Source: Paenibacillus zeirhizosphaerae
Lineage (GTDB): Bacteria; Bacillota; Bacilli; Paenibacillales; Paenibacillaceae
NCBI RefSeq assembly: GCF_030705605.1
Contig: NZ_JAPCKK010000006.1
Coordinates: 124,001 to 188,000 of the forward strand
Direction: 5' to 3'
Length of the DNA stretch: 64,000 bases
Position numbers and translations under genes: made by a program. Of the stretch, positions 7,425-15,247 are shown one piece after another (positions within the stretch are counted from its first letter, which is position 1; the number at the start of each line of letters is the position of its first letter). The notes beneath the pieces are model-generated. The model saw only the letters and a list, made by a program, of their open reading frames with translations. It ran no database searches and was not told the origin of the DNA.

Positions 7425-8480
7425 ATGAGCCGAAATGACATCCTGTCCAGTCTGAAAAAGAAAGTTGCGCCGTATGAACAAATTAATGAAAAGTCGAGTT
7501 TATTCCAGCTTGTCAACACCCTGGTACCGTTGATTGCACTTTGGTACGCGGCTTATTTAAGCCTTGCCGTATCCTACTGGCTCACACTTCCCATTACAAT
7601 TCTCGCATCCGGTTTTGTTGTACGTACGTTCATCATATTTCACGACTGCGGTCATCAGTCCTTCTTCAAAAGCCGGCGTGCCAATGACATTTTAGGTACC
7701 ATAACAGGTGTTATTACACTTTGTCCATATATACAATGGAAGAACACGCATGCGATTCATCATGCGACGAGCAGCAACCTGGATAAGAGAGGAACGGGAG
7801 ACATGTGGGTTCTCACGGTGGAGGAATATGCGCAGGCTTCCTTCTGGACACGTGCGGCATACCGTGTGTACCGGAATCCGTTTACCATGTTCGTCGCCGG
7901 GCCAATCTATGTGTTTCTGTTTTCATACCGGTTTAACCGAAAAGGGGCTAAACGCAAAGAGAAATTGAACACCTACCTTACTAATATTTCTATTGTTACT
8001 TTATACGCCCTGTTATGCTGGGCTGTCGGTTGGCAGGCCTTCGTGCTGATACAGGCACCGATCTTTTTTGTCTCCGGCATGCTGGGCATTTGGCTGTTTT
8101 ACGTGCAGCATCAGTTTGAGGAATCGTATTTTGAGCATGATGAAGAATGGAGCTATGTGAACGCGGCAGTGGAAGGAAGCTCTTACTATAAGCTGCCGAA
8201 GCCTCTGCAGTGGATCACGGGCAATATCGGCTTCCATCATGTTCACCATTTGAGTCCGAAAGTGCCGAATTACAACCTGGAAAAGGCCCATAATGCCACG
8301 CCCCCGCTGCAGAAAGCGACGACCATCACCATTGGGACAAGTCTGAAATCACTTCGGTTCCGGCTATGGGATGAGGAGCGGAAGGCCTTTGTAGGCTACA
8401 GCAGTGTGAAGCGGAAAGTACGCCTTCCCGATGCCGCCGCCAACCGGTTAATCACCAAACCCAACGTTCAGGGAAAATAA
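7425..8480 (+). CDS. des: Membrane fatty acid desaturase
   Basis: A 351-residue acyl-lipid desaturase that would introduce double bonds into membrane lipids on cooling. All three histidine boxes that bind the di-iron centre are present: HDCGH (73-77), HAIHH (109-113) and HHVHH (271-275), between about four to six membrane segments. The start at 7425 is chosen because GGAGGAGG lies immediately upstream; the in-frame ATG at 7407 contains that site. The two-component genes desK and desR follow on the same strand, the same order as in Bacillus subtilis. Confidence 0.95.
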   Translation: MSRNDILSSLKKKVAPYEQINEKSSLFQLVNTLVPLIALWYAAYLSLAVSYWLTLPITILASGFVVRTFIIFHDCGHQSFFKSRRANDILGTITGVITLCPYIQWKNTHAIHHATSSNLDKRGTGDMWVLTVEEYAQASFWTRAAYRVYRNPFTMFVAGPIYVFLFSYRFNRKGAKRKEKLNTYLTNISIVTLYALLCWAVGWQAFVLIQAPIFFVSGMLGIWLFYVQHQFEESYFEHDEEWSYVNAAVEGSSYYKLPKPLQWITGNIGFHHVHHLSPKVPNYNLEKAHNATPPLQKATTITIGTSLKSLRFRLWDEERKAFVGYSSVKRKVRLPDAAANRLITKPNVQGK

Positions 8481-8536
8481 CGTTGCCGCTTTTATTGTGC
8501 TAAAATGAAGGCAATGTTAAATAGGGAGATACAGCG

Positions 8537-9670
8537 ATGCAAAAATGGTACCAAATTTTTCACCGCAGCACGGGGCTCAGCCCTTATATATGGGTTGTCC
8601 TGTACATTCTCCCTTTCTATTTTATCTTTCGTTCGTCCTCTACGTATCAGGTCATACTGGGCTGTATTATGATCATCGCTTTCTTAGCTTTCTATGTTCT
8701 GTCTTTTCTGTCCAAGGGCTGGCTCGTGTACTTCTGGACAAGCATGCAGCTTCTGATTTCCATTACGATGACGCTGTTGTTCGGATATGTATATTTTTCA
8801 CTCTTTCTGGCGTTTTTTATCGGAAATATCCGCAATAGAGCCGGTTTTGTCACGTTATACACGATTCATCTTGTCACGACCATTGCCACGATCAATTACG
8901 GATTTGTCTCACAGAATCCGGTATTCATTTCACAGTTGCCCTTCGTTCTGGTCAGTACCCTTGGCGTGATTCTGCTGCCGGTCACCACGTATAACCGCAA
9001 TAAAAGCGACCTCCTGCTGGGAGAGCTGAATAACGCGAACAAAAAAATTTCCGAGCTTGTTAAGCTGGAGGAGCGTCAGCGAATTGCCAGGGATTTGCAT
9101 GATACGATTGGCCAGAAGCTGTCTTTGATCGGGCTCAAGAGCGACCTGGCGGGCAAGCTGATCACTCAGGATGCGGAACGTGCCAGGGCTGAAATCGAGG
9201 ATGTGCGTCAGACGGCCAGAAGTGTATTGAAGGAAGTGCGAGAAATGGTTACCGAGATGCGGGGAACCAGGCTGGAGGATGAAATATTCCGCATCCGTCC
9301 AATACTGATGGCGGCTCATATTACTCTTATTGTAGAGGGGGATCCTCATCTGGAAAATGTATCCCTTTTGAATGAGAATGTGCTGAGCATGTGTGTCAGG
9401 GAAGCGGTGACGAATATAGTCAAGCACAGCAGTGCGAGCACTTGTTACGTCAAAATCGAGCCGTCCAGAACCGAACTGACATTAACGGTGGAAGACAACG
9501 GAACAGGCATCCCGAAGGAGACGGCTTATTTCCGGGGAAATGGTCTGCGCGGGATGAGAGAGCGCCTTGAGTTTGTAAACGGGAGTTTGGATATCCGTTC
9601 AGACAACGGCACAAGGCTGACGATACGGGTTCCCAATGTTCTGGTGCAGCCGGTAAAGGAGACTGAATGA
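8537..9670 (+). CDS. desK: Thermosensor histidine kinase DesK
   Basis: A 377-residue sensor kinase with four to five membrane segments in residues 15-150, a short coiled linker, a HisKA_3 dimerisation helix with the phosphorylated histidine in ARDLHDTIGQKLSL at His188, and a HATPase domain (SMCVREAVTNIVKHS, VEDNGTGIP, NGLRGMRER). His188 is the same residue number as in Bacillus subtilis DesK, which measures membrane thickness and fluidity. It lies between the desaturase gene and desR, with which its stop codon overlaps as TGATG. Confidence 0.95.
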   Translation: MQKWYQIFHRSTGLSPYIWVVLYILPFYFIFRSSSTYQVILGCIMIIAFLAFYVLSFLSKGWLVYFWTSMQLLISITMTLLFGYVYFSLFLAFFIGNIRNRAGFVTLYTIHLVTTIATINYGFVSQNPVFISQLPFVLVSTLGVILLPVTTYNRNKSDLLLGELNNANKKISELVKLEERQRIARDLHDTIGQKLSLIGLKSDLAGKLITQDAERARAEIEDVRQTARSVLKEVREMVTEMRGTRLEDEIFRIRPILMAAHITLIVEGDPHLENVSLLNENVLSMCVREAVTNIVKHSSASTCYVKIEPSRTELTLTVEDNGTGIPKETAYFRGNGLRGMRERLEFVNGSLDIRSDNGTRLTIRVPNVLVQPVKETE

Positions 9671-10269
9671 TGATCACGATTGTAATCGCCGAAGACCAGC
9701 GAATGCTGCTAGGGGCCCTGGCTTCCCTGCTGGACTTGGAAGAGGATATGAAGGTTGTCGGCCAAGCAGGAAACGGTGAAGAAGCCGTACAGCTGGTGCG
9801 TCTTCACCAGCCGGATGTGTGCATTATGGATATCGAGATGCCGCTCAAAAGCGGTCTGGAGGCTGCCGAGGAACTGAAGGGGTTTGGCTGTAAGGTACTG
9901 ATTCTGACAACCTTTGCACGCCCCGGTTACTTTGAACGGGCCTTGAAGGCAGGCGCACACGGCTACCTGTTGAAGGACAGCCCCAGCGAGGAGCTGGCTT
10001 CCTCGATCCGCAGCATTATGGCCGGACGAAGAATATACGCCCCCGAGCTGGTGGACGGGGCATTTGGCGAAGAGAACCCGTTAACCGAAAGGGAGAAGGA
10101 AGTACTGCTGCTGATTGCCGAGGGCAAGACAACTAAAGAAATTGCCGGCGAGTTGTTTCTGACGGCAGGCACGGTCCGCAATTATATTTCCGTCATTCTC
10201 GACAAGCTTAATGTCAGCAACCGCATTGAAGCCATTACCCGCTTTAAGGAGAATGGCTGGTTTAAATAA
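9670..10269 (+). CDS. desR: Response regulator DesR
   Basis: A 199-residue NarL/LuxR-type response regulator. The receiver domain has the acidic pocket (AEDQ), phosphoacceptor Asp54 in CIMDIEMP and the conserved lysine in LLKDSPSEE; the C-terminal half is a LuxR helix-turn-helix (PLTEREKEVLLLIAEGKTTKEIA). The end, RIEAITRFKENGWFK, is nearly that of Bacillus subtilis DesR. Two adjacent ATG codons exist (9667 and 9670); the second is preferred because it gives a 199-residue protein with Asp54 and couples to the desK stop. It should activate des through the palindromes at 7283-7321. Confidence 0.95.
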   Translation: MITIVIAEDQRMLLGALASLLDLEEDMKVVGQAGNGEEAVQLVRLHQPDVCIMDIEMPLKSGLEAAEELKGFGCKVLILTTFARPGYFERALKAGAHGYLLKDSPSEELASSIRSIMAGRRIYAPELVDGAFGEENPLTEREKEVLLLIAEGKTTKEIAGELFLTAGTVRNYISVILDKLNVSNRIEAITRFKENGWFK

Positions 10270-10313
10270 AAAACGGGAATGTCTCCCAAGATCCATGGAT
10301 CGATCAGGGATGC

Positions 10314-10422
10314 TGGGAGACGCTCCGAGAACGAAGCATTCCTGCAATCGCTGTTGACCCTCCGGGCCAAAGGCGAACGCTGCGCTTTTACGGAATTGCT
10401 TCGTTCTCTCCGCTATTGCGTG
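10314..10422 (+). repeat. Dispersed palindromic element, copy A
   Basis: One of five copies of a roughly 105-bp element bounded by GAGAACGAAGCA near one end and TGCTTCGTTCTC near the other. This copy is in the orientation arbitrarily called plus. It lies between convergent desR and marR genes, next to a stem GTCTCCCA (10281-10288)/TGGGAGAC (10314-10321). Short open frames across it are shadows. Confidence 0.9.
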
Positions 10423-10483
10423 CATTTCCCTACCGAAAAAGTCTCTTGCGAGACATTAGAGAACACGAAAAATCTTGAAAAAG

Positions 10484-10526
10484 AAGCTATGTCCCTCTCA
10501 TTATGATGTGGGGGCATGGCTTTTTT
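10484..10526 (+). terminator. Bidirectional terminator between desR and marR
   Basis: AAGCTATGTCCC (10484-10495) pairs with GGGGCATGGCTT (10511-10522), with two G-U pairs, and is followed by TTTTTT. A-rich sequence on the left would serve the minus-strand gene. Confidence 0.7.
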
Positions 10527-10535
10527 CGTACCTTT

Positions 10536-10964
10536 TCAATAAAACACCTTATGATGAAGGAGATCAAGCGCACGTTGAATCTCCTTCAGTTCCTCCTCCG
10601 AAACCTCTTTTATTCGCTCCGCAAATCGGGATTCAATTTGATCGAAGCTCCTGCGCATCATCGCTTCCCCTTTTTCGGAGAGGCGGATTACCTGCTTGCG
10701 CCGGTCTTCCGCATCGGTATGCTTCTCGCATAGCTGCTTTTCGCTTAACTTTCGCAGCTCGCGGCTTGTATTTGGCATGGACATTTGCGTACATTCACTG
10801 ATTTCACTGAGTGTCACAGGCTGGCTTACGGTAAGGTATTCCAGAATTTTATATTGAACAGGCGTAATGGTCTCGGATTTCACATCTTTGGTTAGCTCTA
10901 GCGTTACTTCATGAACAGCGGTCGTGAAGGCCACAAATTTTTGAAACAGAGAGCTTTTATCCAT
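10536..10964 (-). CDS. MarR family transcriptional regulator
   Basis: A 142-residue MarR protein: helix-turn-helix and wing in VTLSEISECTQMSMPNTSRELRKLSEKQLCEK and EDRRKQVIRLSEKGEAMM. The start is set at 10964 because AGAGGTGA lies just upstream of that ATG; an extra 21 hydrophobic residues in the longer frame are not expected. It is divergent from a flavodoxin-fold reductase, and a long palindrome sits in the shared control region, so it probably represses that gene and itself in response to quinone or electrophile stress. Confidence 0.88.
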   Translation of the reverse strand: MDKSSLFQKFVAFTTAVHEVTLELTKDVKSETITPVQYKILEYLTVSQPVTLSEISECTQMSMPNTSRELRKLSEKQLCEKHTDAEDRRKQVIRLSEKGEAMMRRSFDQIESRFAERIKEVSEEELKEIQRALDLLHHKVFY

Positions 10965-11017
10965 AAAATCACCTCTTGGTGACAATAACAAAAATATTAT
11001 CAAAAAACAATTATCAA

Positions 11018-11070
11018 TTGACAACAAAGTGGCAGAGGTGATATATTTTACTTATCGTATGATAAGTAAA
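11018..11070 (+). promoter_or_regulatory. Promoter and palindromic operator in marR/reductase intergenic region
   Basis: TTGACA (11018-11023) and TATATT (11042-11047) with an 18-bp spacer form a promoter for the plus-strand reductase. The perfect palindrome TTTACTTATC-GTAT-GATAAGTAAA (11047-11070) covers the predicted transcription start and should be the regulator binding site. Confidence 0.75.
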
Positions 11071-11082
11071 TGGGGGTTAAAA

Positions 11083-11670
11083 ATGAAGCTGTTGGTTATT
11101 TATACGCATCCGAATCATCAGAGCTTGAGTTATGCTTTTTTGCAGGAGGTCATTCGGGGCGGTGAAGATAACACCCATATTGAAGAGATCCAGGTGCTGG
11201 ATTTGTATGAGGAGCTGTTTAATCCGGTGCTAGTGTTCAATGATACCAAGCGCAGAAGGGATATGCACGCCGACCCGGAATTGACCAGGTATAGGGAACA
11301 ACTGATATGGGCCGATAAAATCGTGATGGTGTATCCGATCTGGTGGGGGCGGCCTCCGGCCATGCTGCTCGGGTATATAGACAGAATGTTTGCATCAGGC
11401 TTTGCATACAGGGATACAGGCGGGCTTTTTCCGGAGGGGCTGTTGCAAGGGAAGTCGGCGGTTTGTATCTCAGTGATGAAAGGCCCGGCTGGCTACCCTT
11501 TGCTATGGTTGAACAATGCCCACAAGATTCTCATGAAAAGGGCTCTGCTCAATTTTGTAGGCATCAAGAAGGTGAAGTTCTTTGAGTTCGGCAGCATGGA
11601 GAGCCCGAAAGGAAAACACAAGGAGAAGCTGGAAAAGGTCTACCGCTATTTTAAAGCCATAAACCATTAA
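11083..11670 (+). CDS. Flavodoxin-fold NAD(P)H (quinone) oxidoreductase
   Basis: A 195-residue protein of the MdaB/KefF/NQO1-like flavodoxin_2 family, which transfers two electrons from NAD(P)H through FMN or FAD to quinones. The family motifs are seen: YTHPNHQSLSYAF at the N-terminus (phosphate-binding loop), MVYPIWWGRPPAMLLGYIDRMF, and a second flavin contact at ISVMKGPAG. GGGGG before the ATG at 11083 supports this start; the longer frame from 11029 runs through the promoter and operator. The last four bases overlap the convergent SMR gene. Confidence 0.9.
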   Translation: MKLLVIYTHPNHQSLSYAFLQEVIRGGEDNTHIEEIQVLDLYEELFNPVLVFNDTKRRRDMHADPELTRYREQLIWADKIVMVYPIWWGRPPAMLLGYIDRMFASGFAYRDTGGLFPEGLLQGKSAVCISVMKGPAGYPLLWLNNAHKILMKRALLNFVGIKKVKFFEFGSMESPKGKHKEKLEKVYRYFKAINH

Positions 11671-11981
11671 CCGAAGTACTTTAAACCGACAATAGATATA
11701 ATGATACCAAGTATGCACAGGATCCGCAGCCAGCTTTTGGACTCATGGAAAAAGAACATGCCGACGATTGCAGCCCCGACGGTGCCAATACCGGTCCACA
11801 CAGCATAAGCCGTGGCTAATGGGATAGTCGCCATGGCGTTGGAAAGCAGCATGAAGCTGAGTATAAAACCGGCGATCAGGATGAGGTTATTGGTCCAGTT
11901 ATTTTTATGGGCAACACGCTGGATCCCGATTACACCTATGACCTCCAGCAATCCCGCTCCGATAAGCAGCAGCCAATCCAT
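11667..11981 (-). CDS. SMR family efflux protein, second subunit (YkkD-like)
   Basis: A 104-residue small multidrug resistance protein with four membrane segments and the conserved glutamate in the first one (GAGLLEVIGVIGI). It is the second gene of a two-gene SMR set and shares one base with the stop of the first (TGATG), as in paired ykkCD- or ebrAB-type heterodimers. Substrates may be cationic drugs or guanidinium-like compounds; the sequence alone does not decide. Confidence 0.9.
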   Translation of the reverse strand: MDWLLLIGAGLLEVIGVIGIQRVAHKNNWTNNLILIAGFILSFMLLSNAMATIPLATAYAVWTGIGTVGAAIVGMFFFHESKSWLRILCILGIIISIVGLKYFG

Positions 11982-12331
11982 CAGACTTTGCCTCCTTTAG
12001 CCGTCAGTTTCAGACCGATAATACAGACGAGCAGCAGCAAGATGAATCCGATCTTCAGCGGACTGACGGCTTTGCCGGATAAAACGATCTCCACCAGGGT
12101 TGTGCCAAGTGTCCCCATACCTGCAAAGACGGCGTACACCGTACCTACTGGCAGAACCTTAGCGGCCGTAATGATCAGCTCGAAGCTGGCGATGAGGGAT
12201 GCGAGCACAACAATGCTGGGGATGCTCTCGTATTTAAAGCCGCTTGCCCATACAATTTCAAGCAAACCGCCTGCAATGACATAAAGCCAGGCTCTTGTGG
12301 TGCTAATCGTTTTGTTGACTTTCTTGTCCAT
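11981..12331 (-). CDS. SMR family efflux protein, first subunit (YkkC-like)
   Basis: A 116-residue SMR protein, four membrane segments, with the GLLEIVWASGFKYE motif around the essential glutamate that is typical of the guanidinium-exporter/YkkC branch (WAxG). The start at 12331 follows GGAGGAGG; a slightly longer frame exists from 12355. It forms an operon with the second subunit. The usual guanidine-I riboswitch of ykkC operons is not seen in the 150 bases upstream. Confidence 0.88.
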   Translation of the reverse strand: MDKKVNKTISTTRAWLYVIAGGLLEIVWASGFKYESIPSIVVLASLIASFELIITAAKVLPVGTVYAVFAGMGTLGTTLVEIVLSGKAVSPLKIGFILLLLVCIIGLKLTAKGGKV

Positions 12332-12479
12332 TAACGTATTCCTCCTCCTGTACATTTTGAAGGGCCTTCTGCTTGGCTATAGCTTCAAGCTCGAATTCCA
12401 GATAAGCTTTCCATCTGAATTCCTGATGGCTCTTCTTATAGAAAATAGGATTAACAATCAGTCCGAGGTGTGATACTAT
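12303..12479 (-). pseudogene. Possible gene remnant upstream of the SMR pair
   Basis: The minus strand between an in-frame stop at 12480 and the stop at 12303 is open for 59 codons and reads like a real protein (for example YKKSHQEFRWKAYLEFELEA, rich in charged helix formers), but it has no ATG, GTG or TTG start. It runs 29 bases into the SMR gene in another frame. It could be the degraded tail of a former upstream gene or chance. No family was recognised. Confidence 0.25.
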
Positions 12480-12499
12480 TTATTCAAGGTGTATATACT

Positions 12500-12537
12500 A
12501 AAAAAGAGTGAAGGATGCTGGTAACATCCCCACTCTT
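12500..12537 (-). terminator. Terminator of the holin-like toxin transcript
   Basis: On the minus strand AAGAGTG and CACTCTT, with the inner CATCC and GGATG, form a stem followed by TTTTTTA. It ends a transcript of roughly 295 nt starting near 12795. Confidence 0.75.
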
Positions 12538-12635
12538 GGCAACAGCCGCTTTGAAGAGCGGTCGGCTGTGTGTTCAAAGTTTAGGTCGGAGAAATAGACC
12601 GTCACCCCTTCCACTGGGATGGTCTATTTCTTTGT
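12500..12635 (+). ncRNA. Candidate antisense antitoxin RNA (SR4-like)
   Basis: The plus strand here contains a -10-like TATACT (12494-12499), a strong hairpin at 12542-12570 (CAGCC...GGCTG), and a terminator-like stem GAAATAGACC (12591-12600)/GGTCTATTTC (12621-12630) followed by TTTG that ends over the toxin stop codon. This is the arrangement of bsrG/SR4 in Bacillus subtilis, where two convergent RNAs overlap at their 3' ends. The ends are inferred and the -35 is weak. Confidence 0.45.
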
Positions 12636-12737
12636 GCTTTGGTTCAGAGCAATCACTATCGTAACGATCACACCAATAAGCGCTACAATTAACGCTCCAA
12701 ATGCAATCATCAATGATACTGCCTGATAAACCTCCAC
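12624..12737 (-). CDS. Holin-like type I toxin (BsrG/TxpA type)
   Basis: A 37-residue peptide starting at GTG 12737 behind GGAGGTGAG. It begins MEVYQAVSLMIAFGALIV, which matches the pattern of the putative holin-like toxin family and Bacillus BsrG (xVYxxLxLMIxFG), has one membrane segment of about 25 residues and ends with the charged tail NQSTKK. Such peptides insert in the membrane and are silenced by an antisense RNA overlapping the 3' end of the mRNA. The transcript predicted from promoter to terminator, about 295 nt, is close to that of bsrG. Confidence 0.85.
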   Translation of the reverse strand: MEVYQAVSLMIAFGALIVALIGVIVTIVIALNQSTKK

Positions 12738-12801
12738 GGGCCTCACCTCCCTTCCGGGAGACTAGCCGACCACCCATCCAAGCCATTCTGTTGTTAGGCA
12801 T

Positions 12802-12809
12802 ATTATACC
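12802..12809 (-). promoter_or_regulatory. Extended -10 promoter of the toxin gene
   Basis: On the minus strand TGGTATAAT is a perfect extended -10 element (TATAAT at 12807-12802). The -35 is poor. It lies about 65 bp before the toxin start codon. Confidence 0.65.
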
Positions 12810-12890
12810 ATCTGCTCAAGTTGGTTGATAGATGATAGTAGGCACCGCAGATTGGCGATTTCTTTCCTGTCCTTTAAAAGTAGGCGTATA

Positions 12891-12998
12891 CACGGAGTAG
12901 CGGAGAGAACGAAGCAATTCCGGAAAAGCGGAGCGATCGCCTTTGGCCCGGAGGGTCAACAGCGATTGTAGGAATGCTTCGTTCTCGGAGCGTCTCCC
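12891..12998 (-). repeat. Dispersed palindromic element, copy B
   Basis: Second copy, in reverse orientation relative to copy A. It begins 27 bp downstream of the LysR gene stop and contains GAGAACGAAGCAATTCC (12904-12920) and GGAATGCTTCGTTCTC (12971-12986) as arms. Confidence 0.9.
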
Positions 12999-13024
12999 AA
13001 CAGCCCAAAGAAGCACGCCCAACT

Positions 13025-13936
13025 TCACCGAACCTTCTCCAACCAATAATCCGTAGCAACAGAAATCAGATATTTTGCCGCATGACTCAAATAGCTATCT
13101 TTTTTATAGCTGGCAGCTACTTCCCACACGGGATGCTGATTGATGGAAAAATAGGACACCGCAGAGTCTGGCTTAGCATAAGTGATGGGGAATACTGCGC
13201 AGCAAATACCTTGAGCAACCATTTCAAATAAGGTATGACAGCTTCTGGTTTCCAATAAAATATGGGGGCTTACATTTTCTTCGATGATCAAATGATTAAA
13301 AATATCTCGAAGAGTCGATCCCTTCTGCATGACAGCAAAAGAATCATTTTCCAACAATTTCAGACTTATTTCCGGAAGGGGATCACCAAATCTACCTCCC
13401 AAATGGGCAAGAGGATGAGTATAGGGAACACCTAAAATTATGTTTTCATTACATAAATGAATATATTTATCATTGGTTTTCTGAAACTCCTGAAGGGTTA
13501 AAAAACCAATATCAATATTCCCCTGTAATATTTCAACCTGTTGTTTTTTGACGGGCAATTCGACCAGATCTATTTTTACTTTAGGATATTTTTTATAGAA
13601 GATCGGGTATATCGCCGCAAACATTTCAATGCCACGTTCAGGAGTTAACCCGATCACCAAATGGCCTTCCTTGATTTCAATAATGTCATGGATCTGGTTA
13701 TACGTATCTTTCTTGATTCGGAGCATATTTTTAGCACTTTCTACATAAATTTTGCCGGCTTGTGTCAGGTGCCAATTGTTCCTCGAACGAACAAAAAGCT
13801 GTGTGCCCAGCTCTTTCTCCAGCTTTAGTAGCTGTTGGTTTAAAGCGGATTGAGTAATGAAGAGCTTTTCCGAAGCCTTGGTGATATTGTTCTCCTCTGC
13901 AATTTTGATCATATATTCCAACTGTTTTAAATCCAT
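13025..13936 (-). CDS. LysR family transcriptional regulator
   Basis: A 303-residue LysR-type regulator: N-terminal winged helix (LEYMIKIAEENNITKASEKLFITQSALNQQLLKLEKELGTQLF) and a two-lobed periplasmic-binding-like effector domain from about residue 90. It is transcribed away from the galactarate operon, the normal placement for a LysR activator of the adjacent pathway; glucarate, galactarate or a downstream intermediate is the likely effector. Its base composition is more A+T-rich than the neighbouring genes. Confidence 0.9.
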   Translation of the reverse strand: MDLKQLEYMIKIAEENNITKASEKLFITQSALNQQLLKLEKELGTQLFVRSRNNWHLTQAGKIYVESAKNMLRIKKDTYNQIHDIIEIKEGHLVIGLTPERGIEMFAAIYPIFYKKYPKVKIDLVELPVKKQQVEILQGNIDIGFLTLQEFQKTNDKYIHLCNENIILGVPYTHPLAHLGGRFGDPLPEISLKLLENDSFAVMQKGSTLRDIFNHLIIEENVSPHILLETRSCHTLFEMVAQGICCAVFPITYAKPDSAVSYFSINQHPVWEVAASYKKDSYLSHAAKYLISVATDYWLEKVR

Positions 13937-13957
13937 ACTCAGAATTTCTCCCCCTTA

Positions 13958-14077
13958 TTCTTAAATTTACTTAGAGAAATCCAAAAATTATAACTTTTAC
14001 TTCTTTTATGGTTTCAGATTACGATGGTTTTGTGAAAAGAACAAGGTGCTGAGGAGGTGTTTTGAAAGCGTTTTACA
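13958..14077 (+). promoter_or_regulatory. Control region of the galactarate operon
   Basis: Between the divergent LysR and glycerate kinase genes lies a partial dyad with TTCT (13958-13961) and AGAA (13975-13978) arms, a candidate LysR site, and at 14062-14077 TTGAAAGCGTTTTACA, an imperfect catabolite response element (one base too long). A clean cre occurs further down at 18196. Confidence 0.4.
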
Positions 14078-14098
14078 AAACAACCCGAGGTGAGTTGC

Positions 14099-15241
14099 AT
14101 GAAAATATTGGTGGCACCGGATTCTTATAAAGGAAGTCTTAGTGCAAAAGAAGCAGCGATCTATATGGAGCAAGGTATTCGGGATGTGCTGCCACATGCA
14201 GAGGTAACGATCATCCCTGTAGCTGACGGCGGGGAAGGGACTGTTGATGCTATTGTAAGTGCTGCCCATGGTACGCTGCATGAGGTAGAGGTTGTTGGGC
14301 CGATAGGAGACACGGTGAAATCGTTTTTTGGCGTATTGAGAGATGACCAGACTGCGGTGATAGAGATGGCGGCAGCCTCCGGGTTGACTCTGGTTCCGGC
14401 TGGACGCTTAAATCCGATGATAGCCACAACCTATGGAACAGGTCAGCTCATTAAGCACGCACTTGACTATGGATGTCGAAAGATAGTTATAGGTATTGGC
14501 GGCAGCGCCACGAACGACGGTGGAGTCGGGATGGCACAAGCGCTTGGCGTTCGTTTCCTGAATGAGCAGGGTACGGAGATCTCCTTTGGTGGAGGAGAAT
14601 TAAGTAAAATACGCAGGATTGATATCTCAAATATCGATCCAAGAGTCAAGGATTGTGAAATAAGGGTGGCCAGCGATGTGACCAATCCTTTTTGTGGCCC
14701 TCATGGGGCAGCCGCCATTTATGGACCGCAAAAAGGCGCAACATCAGAGATGATCAAGCAATTGGAGCATGGCATGGTTCATTTAAGCCGATTAATTCGT
14801 GAGCAGTTGGGCATAGAAATCGAAACTGTTCCTGGCGCTGGTGCTGCTGGAGGACTAGGTGGCGGATTAATAGCATTTCTGTCCGCCAAAATAGGACGTG
14901 GTATTGATATGGTCTTGGAAACCACGGAATTTGAGGAAATCATACAGCAGGTTGAAATCGTTTTCACGGGTGAAGGAAGAACAGACTCACAGACTGCCCA
15001 GGGAAAAACAGCCGCAGGAATAGCGAAAATAGCCAAAAAGTATAAAAAACCTGTGATATGTATTTCTGGTTCGATCTCAACGGATGTAGATTCCCTCTAT
15101 GAATTAGGGATAGATGCGATTGTAGCCATTACTCAAAGTCCAATGACGCTGGAGGATGCGATGAGAAATGCACCTTCTTTAATCCGCCAAACGACGGCTT
15201 CTGTTATGCGTATTTTGCTGATTCCGGTGAAGGGAGGCTAA
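14099..15241 (+). CDS. glxK: Glycerate kinase
   Basis: A 380-residue glycerate kinase of the GarK/GlxK family, which phosphorylates D-glycerate to 2-phosphoglycerate (or 3-phosphoglycerate) and so feeds the last product of galactarate breakdown into glycolysis. Family motifs are the N-terminal APDSYKGSLSAKEAA, GGSATNDGGVGMAQALG, and FTGEGRTDSQTAQGKT. The ATG at 14099 is preferred because GAGGTGA at 14087-14093 precedes it; an in-frame GTG lies at 14090. First gene of the operon, six bases before the transporter. Confidence 0.92.
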   Translation: MKILVAPDSYKGSLSAKEAAIYMEQGIRDVLPHAEVTIIPVADGGEGTVDAIVSAAHGTLHEVEVVGPIGDTVKSFFGVLRDDQTAVIEMAAASGLTLVPAGRLNPMIATTYGTGQLIKHALDYGCRKIVIGIGGSATNDGGVGMAQALGVRFLNEQGTEISFGGGELSKIRRIDISNIDPRVKDCEIRVASDVTNPFCGPHGAAAIYGPQKGATSEMIKQLEHGMVHLSRLIREQLGIEIETVPGAGAAGGLGGGLIAFLSAKIGRGIDMVLETTEFEEIIQQVEIVFTGEGRTDSQTAQGKTAAGIAKIAKKYKKPVICISGSISTDVDSLYELGIDAIVAITQSPMTLEDAMRNAPSLIRQTTASVMRILLIPVKGG

Positions 15242-15247
15242 TGAAAC

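Noticed and set aside
10279..10506. Repeated short proteins containing ENEAFLQSLLTLRAKG at several places in the window
   Set aside because: They are translations of the five-copy palindromic element; frames differ in start and flanks, no ribosome binding sites are present, and base changes between copies follow RNA pairing and not codon positions.
12332..12500. Guanidine-I (ykkC) riboswitch before the SMR genes
   Set aside because: The conserved riboswitch sequences were not found on reading the minus strand.
12574..12819. 81-codon minus-strand frame across the toxin region
   Set aside because: It runs in a different frame from the 37-residue holin-like peptide, is Cys- and Trp-rich without pattern, and lacks a ribosome binding site.
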